From positions 310,001-374,000 of the forward strand of contig NZ_FNFN01000004.1 in the NCBI RefSeq assembly GCF_900101045.1: 64,000 bases of DNA, in the 5' to 3' direction. A program made the translations under genes and the position numbers. Shown here piece by piece: positions 59,950-64,000 of the stretch (position 1 is its first letter; every line of letters begins with the position of its first letter). The notes under the pieces were generated by a model, which was not told the DNA's origin, did no database searches, and was given only the letters and a program-made list of their open reading frames with translations. Origin of the DNA: Nocardioides sp. YR527. GTDB lineage: Bacteria > Actinomycetota > Actinomycetes > Propionibacteriales > Nocardioidaceae.

Positions 59950-61338
59950 ATGCCCCACGACCAGACCCGCCCGGACGCCGCCCGGTTCCTGCAGGAGAGC
60001 TTCGCCGACCTCGTCGCCGAGCACGGCGTGCCCGGTGCGTCGATCGCCGTCCTCACCGGCGACCAGGTGATCACCGCCGCCGCCGGCACGACCAGCCTGG
60101 CCACCGGGGTCGAGGTCGACACCGAGACGGTCTTCCAGATCGGCTCGATCACCAAGATCTGGACCACGACGCTGGTGATGCAGCTGGTCGACGACGGTCT
60201 CCTCGATCTGGACCGGCCGGTGCGTGACTACCTGCCCGAGCTCGTCATCGGCGACCGCGCGGCAGGCGAGAGGATCACGACCCGCCAGCTGCTGTGCCAC
60301 ACGGCCGGGTTCGAGGGTGACATCTTCACCGACACCGGACGCGGCGATGACGCGGTCGAACGCTACGTCGCGACCCTCACCGACCTGCCGCAGCTGTTCG
60401 CCCCCGGTGAGACGTTCTCCTACAACAACACCGGCTTCGTCGTGCTCGGTCGCCTCGTCGAGGTGCTGCGAGAGGCTCCGTTCGACCGGGTGCTCCTCGA
60501 CCGGATCGCGGGACCGCTCGGCCTCGCCAGCGTCTCCCCGAGTCCGTACGAGGCGATCCTGCACCGTGCCGCCACCGGTCACATGCCGGGGGCGGACGGT
60601 GCCCCGGAGGCGGCGCCGACCTGGGCGCTGGCCAGGTCCAACGCGCCGGCCGGCTCGATGCTCGCGATGACGGCGAGCGACCTGCTCGGTTTCGTGCGGA
60701 TGCACCTGAGCGGCGGCACCGCACCCGACGGGACCCAGGTCCTCTCCGCCGCGGCCGTCGCGGCGATGCGGGAGCGCCAGGTCGAGCTGCCGCTGCTCTC
60801 TGGGATGGGCAGCGCCTGGGGCCTGGGCTGGGAGCTCATCGACACCCCGCAGGGCACGGTCATCGCGCACGACGGCGGCACCATCGGCCAGGCAGCGTTC
60901 CTCCGGGTCGTACCCGAGCACGGGCTGGCCGTCGCGCTCCTCACCAACGGTGGCGAGGTATTCGGGCTCTTCAACGCGGCCGTCGCACGCTTGCTCGAGG
61001 AGCTCGGCGGCGTACGCCTTCCCGAACGGCCCACGCCACCGGTCGCGCCGGCGACGGTCGACGTCGACAGGTTCCTGGGGCACTACGCGGACACGATCTA
61101 CGACATCGAGGTCACCGCCGACGGCGCCGGTGGGCTCGTCCTCGACCGCACCCCCAAGGACGTCATCGCCGAGATCGGCGAGCAGCCGATGCGGTTCTCC
61201 CTCGTCCACCTCGACGGCGACTCCTTCATCGCCACCGAGCCCGTCCGCGGCATCCACGTCGTCTTCGCCTTCCTCGGCGAGGCGGACGCCCCGGCGAAGT
61301 ACGTCCACTACGGCCGCGTCGTCGCGCGCGCCGACTGA
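59950..61338 (+). CDS. Serine hydrolase, beta-lactamase/class C family
   Basis: This 462-aa protein of the penicillin-binding/beta-lactamase fold has the nucleophile motif IGSITKIWTT (SxxK) near residue 57, the YxN motif in ETFSYNNTGFVVLGRL, and HDGG near residue 300 in place of KTG. A C-terminal lipocalin-like domain of about 100 residues follows. Relatives include D-aminopeptidases and esterases. No signal peptide is seen, so it is probably cytoplasmic. Beside a D-aminoacylase and a peptide-type importer, D-peptide hydrolysis is plausible. Confidence 0.83.
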   Translation: MPHDQTRPDAARFLQESFADLVAEHGVPGASIAVLTGDQVITAAAGTTSLATGVEVDTETVFQIGSITKIWTTTLVMQLVDDGLLDLDRPVRDYLPELVIGDRAAGERITTRQLLCHTAGFEGDIFTDTGRGDDAVERYVATLTDLPQLFAPGETFSYNNTGFVVLGRLVEVLREAPFDRVLLDRIAGPLGLASVSPSPYEAILHRAATGHMPGADGAPEAAPTWALARSNAPAGSMLAMTASDLLGFVRMHLSGGTAPDGTQVLSAAAVAAMRERQVELPLLSGMGSAWGLGWELIDTPQGTVIAHDGGTIGQAAFLRVVPEHGLAVALLTNGGEVFGLFNAAVARLLEELGGVRLPERPTPPVAPATVDVDRFLGHYADTIYDIEVTADGAGGLVLDRTPKDVIAEIGEQPMRFSLVHLDGDSFIATEPVRGIHVVFAFLGEADAPAKYVHYGRVVARAD

Positions 61339-61375
61339 CCATCCCCCCAGAACCTTGCCGAGAGAGGTACGTCCC

Positions 61376-62983
61376 ATGAACCAGCGCCGAGCCAGAGCAG
61401 CCCTGAGACCCGCCCTCGCGGCGCTGACCCTTCCCCTGGCCGCCGCGGGCCTGGCCGCGTGCGGCTCCGGATCGGGCGGCGGCACCGGGTCCGAGGCGTA
61501 CGTCGACGGTGAGTCCTTCACGATGGCGATCGCCTCCGACCCCGGTGCCCTCGACCCGCACGGCGGCGTGACGAGCACCCTGCTGCAGCTGAGCCGGTTC
61601 GCGTACGACTCCTTGGTCAGCGTCGACCGCGACGGCGAGGTGCAGGCGCAGCTCGCGGAGAAGTGGAGCGTGGACGGCACCACTGTCACCTTCGACATCA
61701 AGGACGACGTGACCTGCTCGGACGGCTCGGAGTTCACCGCGCAGACCGTCGTCGACAACATCAGCTGGGTCGAGGACCCGAAGAACAAGAGCCCCTACCT
61801 GGGCGTCTTCATCCCGGCCGGCGCCACCGCGACGGCGTCCGGACAGACCGTGACGGTCACCTTGGCTGCGCCCGCGCCCTTCGTGCTGTCCTCCTTCTCC
61901 AGCCTGCCGATGATCTGTGACAGCGGCCTCGCGGACCGGGCCGTCCTGAAGGCCGGGACCGCCGGCACCGGCCCGTACGTGCTGAAGGACGCCGTTCCCG
62001 GCGACCGCTACACCTACGAGGTCCGCGAGGACTACACCTGGGGCCCCGACGGCGCCACCACCGCGGCGGAGGGCACCCCGGCCACCATCGAGGCCAAGAT
62101 CGTCGCCAACGACACCACGGTCGCGAACCAGCTGCTCTCCGGGGAGCTCAACGCCGCCTCGATCATGGGTCAGGACGCCGCCCGGCTGGACGCCGCGAAG
62201 CTCAACCGGGTCGACGCGCAGGCCGTGGTCGGCGAGCAGTGGTTCAACCACAACGAGGGCCACCCGACCGCTGATCCCGCGGTACGTGCCGCGCTGACCC
62301 AGGCGCTCGACCTGGCCGAGCTGCAGAAGGTGATCACCGCCGACAAGGGTGGTCCGGCGACCCAGCTCGCCGTCGTCGAGCCCGCCGGCTGCACCGGCTC
62401 CTCCGTCGAAGGCAACCTCGCCGACAACGACACCGCTGCCGCCGAGAAGGCGCTCGAGGATGCCGGCTGGGCCGCAGGTGCCGACGGCGTTCGCACCAAG
62501 GCCGGCAAGCCGCTCGTGGTCGAGTTCGTCTACGACTCCTCGCTCGGCGCGCCCGGCACCGCCGCCGCCGAGCTGGCCGTCGCGGCGTGGAAGAAGGTCG
62601 GCATCGAGGCCAAGGCCACGTCCCTGGACCAGACCGCCATCCAGACCGCGATGTTCGGCACGGGGGACTGGGACGTCGCCTGGGAGCCGGTCAACATCAA
62701 CACCCCCGACCAGATCGTCCCGTTCCTCTCCGGGCCGGCGCCCGCCGAGGGCGGCAACAACTTCGCCGGCATCGCCAACACCGGCTACGACGCAGCGGTG
62801 AAGACCGCGATGGCCGAGAACGGCGCCGAGGGCTGCGCCGACTGGCTGGCCGCGGAGGCAAGCCTGTTCGAGTCGTACGACGTGGTGCCGTTCGCCAACA
62901 ACCTGCTGCCGTTCTTCTCCCAGGGTGCCGAGCTCGAGGTCGTCGGCGGTGTCGTCCCGACCAGCATCCGGATGCTGGGTTGA
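61376..62983 (+). CDS. ABC transporter substrate-binding lipoprotein (family 5)
   Basis: This 535-aa protein is a DppA/OppA-type solute-binding protein. The N-terminus is a lipoprotein signal (basic MNQRRAR, hydrophobic stretch, lipobox LAAC with Cys29), so it is anchored outside the membrane. VDGESFTMAIASDPGALDPHGG starts the mature domain, and LAEKWSVDGTTVTFDIKDDVTCSDGSEFTAQTV is the family signature. GAGAGG precedes ATG 61376. It should deliver oligopeptides or similar solutes to the permease encoded next. Confidence 0.9.
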   Translation: MNQRRARAALRPALAALTLPLAAAGLAACGSGSGGGTGSEAYVDGESFTMAIASDPGALDPHGGVTSTLLQLSRFAYDSLVSVDRDGEVQAQLAEKWSVDGTTVTFDIKDDVTCSDGSEFTAQTVVDNISWVEDPKNKSPYLGVFIPAGATATASGQTVTVTLAAPAPFVLSSFSSLPMICDSGLADRAVLKAGTAGTGPYVLKDAVPGDRYTYEVREDYTWGPDGATTAAEGTPATIEAKIVANDTTVANQLLSGELNAASIMGQDAARLDAAKLNRVDAQAVVGEQWFNHNEGHPTADPAVRAALTQALDLAELQKVITADKGGPATQLAVVEPAGCTGSSVEGNLADNDTAAAEKALEDAGWAAGADGVRTKAGKPLVVEFVYDSSLGAPGTAAAELAVAAWKKVGIEAKATSLDQTAIQTAMFGTGDWDVAWEPVNINTPDQIVPFLSGPAPAEGGNNFAGIANTGYDAAVKTAMAENGAEGCADWLAAEASLFESYDVVPFANNLLPFFSQGAELEVVGGVVPTSIRMLG

Positions 62984-62994
62984 GGCAGGCGTCG

Positions 62995-64000
62995 ATGACA
63001 GCGACACCAGCGGCGCCTGCGCCTCCGACGACGGGGGCGCCGGGCACCCTGGGCGGGCGGTGGACCCAGTTCGCCCTGCGCCGCGGTGGCCGGCTGCTGG
63101 TGTCGCTGTTCGTGCTGGTCACCGCATCGTTCCTGATGATCCATCTGGTGCCCGGCGACCCGGTGCGGGCCGCGCTCGGGATGACCGCGCCGACCGAGCT
63201 CGTCGAGGCGCGGCGGCACGCGCTCGGCCTCGACGACCCGCTCCTGACCCAGTACCTGGACTATCTCGGCGGCCTGTTCCGCGGTGACCTCGGCGAGTCG
63301 ATCCAGACCCAGCTGCCTGTCGGGGAGACCATCGGCCGGCGCCTGGGCGCCACCGTCTCGCTCGGCCTGATCGCCTTCGTCCTCGCTCTCCTGATCGCCG
63401 TACCGCTCGGCGTCTGCGTCGCGGTCGCGACGCGCCGCGGGCGCCGCCAACGTACGTCGCTGGGGTTCGCCTCCGGCAGCGTGGTGATCGGCTCGATCCC
63501 CGACTTCCTGATCGGCGTGGTGCTGGTCGCGGTCTTCGCGGTCGGCCTCGGCTGGCTCCCGGTCGCGGGCCGCGAGGACGGGGCCGCGTCCTACGTCCTG
63601 CCGGTCCTCGCCCTGGCGATCGGCCCGGCCGCGATGCTCGCCCGGATCGTCCGCGTCGAGATGATCTCCGTGCTGGAGTCCGACTACATCCGCACCGCAC
63701 GGGCCAAGCGGCTCCCGGCACGCCGGATCCACCTGGTGCACGCCCTGCCGAACGCGGTCACCGCCACGCTGACCCTCGGTGGGATGCTGCTGGCCTCGAT
63801 GGTCGCCGGCACGGTGCTGGTCGAGAACGTCTTCGCCTGGCCCGGGCTCGGCAGCACCATCGTCTCCTCGATCGTCACCAAGGACTATCCGGTCGTGCAG
63901 GGCACCGTGCTCGTCTACGGGGTGATCGTGCTGCTGGTCAACACGCTCGTCGACGTCGCGCTCGCCGTGCTCGATCCCCGCTCGACGGTGGGGGAGGCGT
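62995..64000 (+). CDS. ABC transporter permease, DppB type (3' end outside window)
   Basis: This is the first permease of a peptide/nickel-type importer, open to the window end after 335 codons. It begins near MTATPAAPAPPTTGAP and has FALRRGGRLLVSLFVLVTASFLMIHLVPGDPVRAALG, the DppB opening. RRHALGLDDPLLTQYLDYLGGLFRGDLGES follows, and then five membrane helices with the ATPase-contact loop RTARAKRLPARRIHLVHALPNA. It lies 11 bases after the binding-protein stop. A second permease and ATPases should follow outside the window. Confidence 0.88.
   Translation, partial: MTATPAAPAPPTTGAPGTLGGRWTQFALRRGGRLLVSLFVLVTASFLMIHLVPGDPVRAALGMTAPTELVEARRHALGLDDPLLTQYLDYLGGLFRGDLGESIQTQLPVGETIGRRLGATVSLGLIAFVLALLIAVPLGVCVAVATRRGRRQRTSLGFASGSVVIGSIPDFLIGVVLVAVFAVGLGWLPVAGREDGAASYVLPVLALAIGPAAMLARIVRVEMISVLESDYIRTARAKRLPARRIHLVHALPNAVTATLTLGGMLLASMVAGTVLVENVFAWPGLGSTIVSSIVTKDYPVVQGTVLVYGVIVLLVNTLVDVALAVLDPRSTVGEA

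Noticed and set aside
61226..63007. Long leftward ORF opposite the binding-protein gene
   Set aside because: It is an antisense shadow; the substrate-binding lipoprotein on the plus strand has a signal peptide, RBS and family motifs.

Overview
The window is GC-rich actinobacterial DNA (about 70% GC). The van genes are Streptomyces-like, gpgS sits beside folP2, many starts look leaderless, and the catabolic genes resemble those of soil actinomycetes. Nocardioidaceae is my best guess, but no marker proves the family. No rRNA, tRNA, CRISPR array or complete insertion sequence was seen.

Layout. 1-1.9 kb: the end of an FAD monooxygenase and a DoxX-like membrane protein. 1.9-11.8 kb: a catabolic locus with gabT, a succinate-semialdehyde-type dehydrogenase, a GntR/FCD regulator, an MHS transporter, two overlapping Asp/Glu-racemase-family genes, a D-2-hydroxyacid dehydrogenase, an amidase and a DUF3830 gene. 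It is tied together by repeated GATTGTtgACAATC operators. 11.9-16.8 kb: gpgS-folP2 and a LigB-like gene, a TetR/membrane-protein pair and a CHAD protein. 16.8-24.6 kb: a glycopeptide-resistance island (vanX, vanA-type ligase, vanH, murF, vanZ-like, femX/vanK-like, vanR, vanS). 24.6-25.5 kb: arsR and arsI.

25.5-38.7 kb is aromatic catabolism. A leftward operon carries ligU, ligJ, ligK, ligI, a transporter and a type I extradiol dioxygenase (the pyrone-dicarboxylate/oxalomesaconate branch). Next come an Lrp regulator and hpd, then qsuB, a TetR regulator, a shikimate/quinate dehydrogenase and an MHS transporter, which convert shikimate-type acids to protocatechuate. 38.8-41.1 kb: an ECF41 sigma factor with its FAD oxidoreductase partner, each behind a matching promoter. 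41.2-47.3 kb: a choline-to-betaine locus (TetR, betB, betA, BCCT transporter). 47.3-50.5 kb: an Uma2 nuclease, hypothetical genes, a DUF222-HNH (13E12-type) gene and a striking four-way-junction palindrome. 50.6-54 kb: hmgA, fahA and a thioesterase, which continue the tyrosine pathway begun by hpd, plus a pyridoxamine-oxidase-like gene. 54.1-58.4 kb: an acyl-CoA ligase/dehydrogenase operon with a TetR regulator. 58.4-64 kb: a D-aminoacylase, a serine hydrolase and the start of an oligopeptide-type ABC transporter, cut by the window end.

Dispersed palindromes (a 34-bp palindrome built on GCCGAGTCGGCGCGT) lie at three convergent gene junctions. The best candidates for undescribed biology are the GntR-controlled amidase/racemase locus, the oxalomesaconate operon that carries a type I dioxygenase instead of LigAB, and the four-way-junction element near 50.05 kb.
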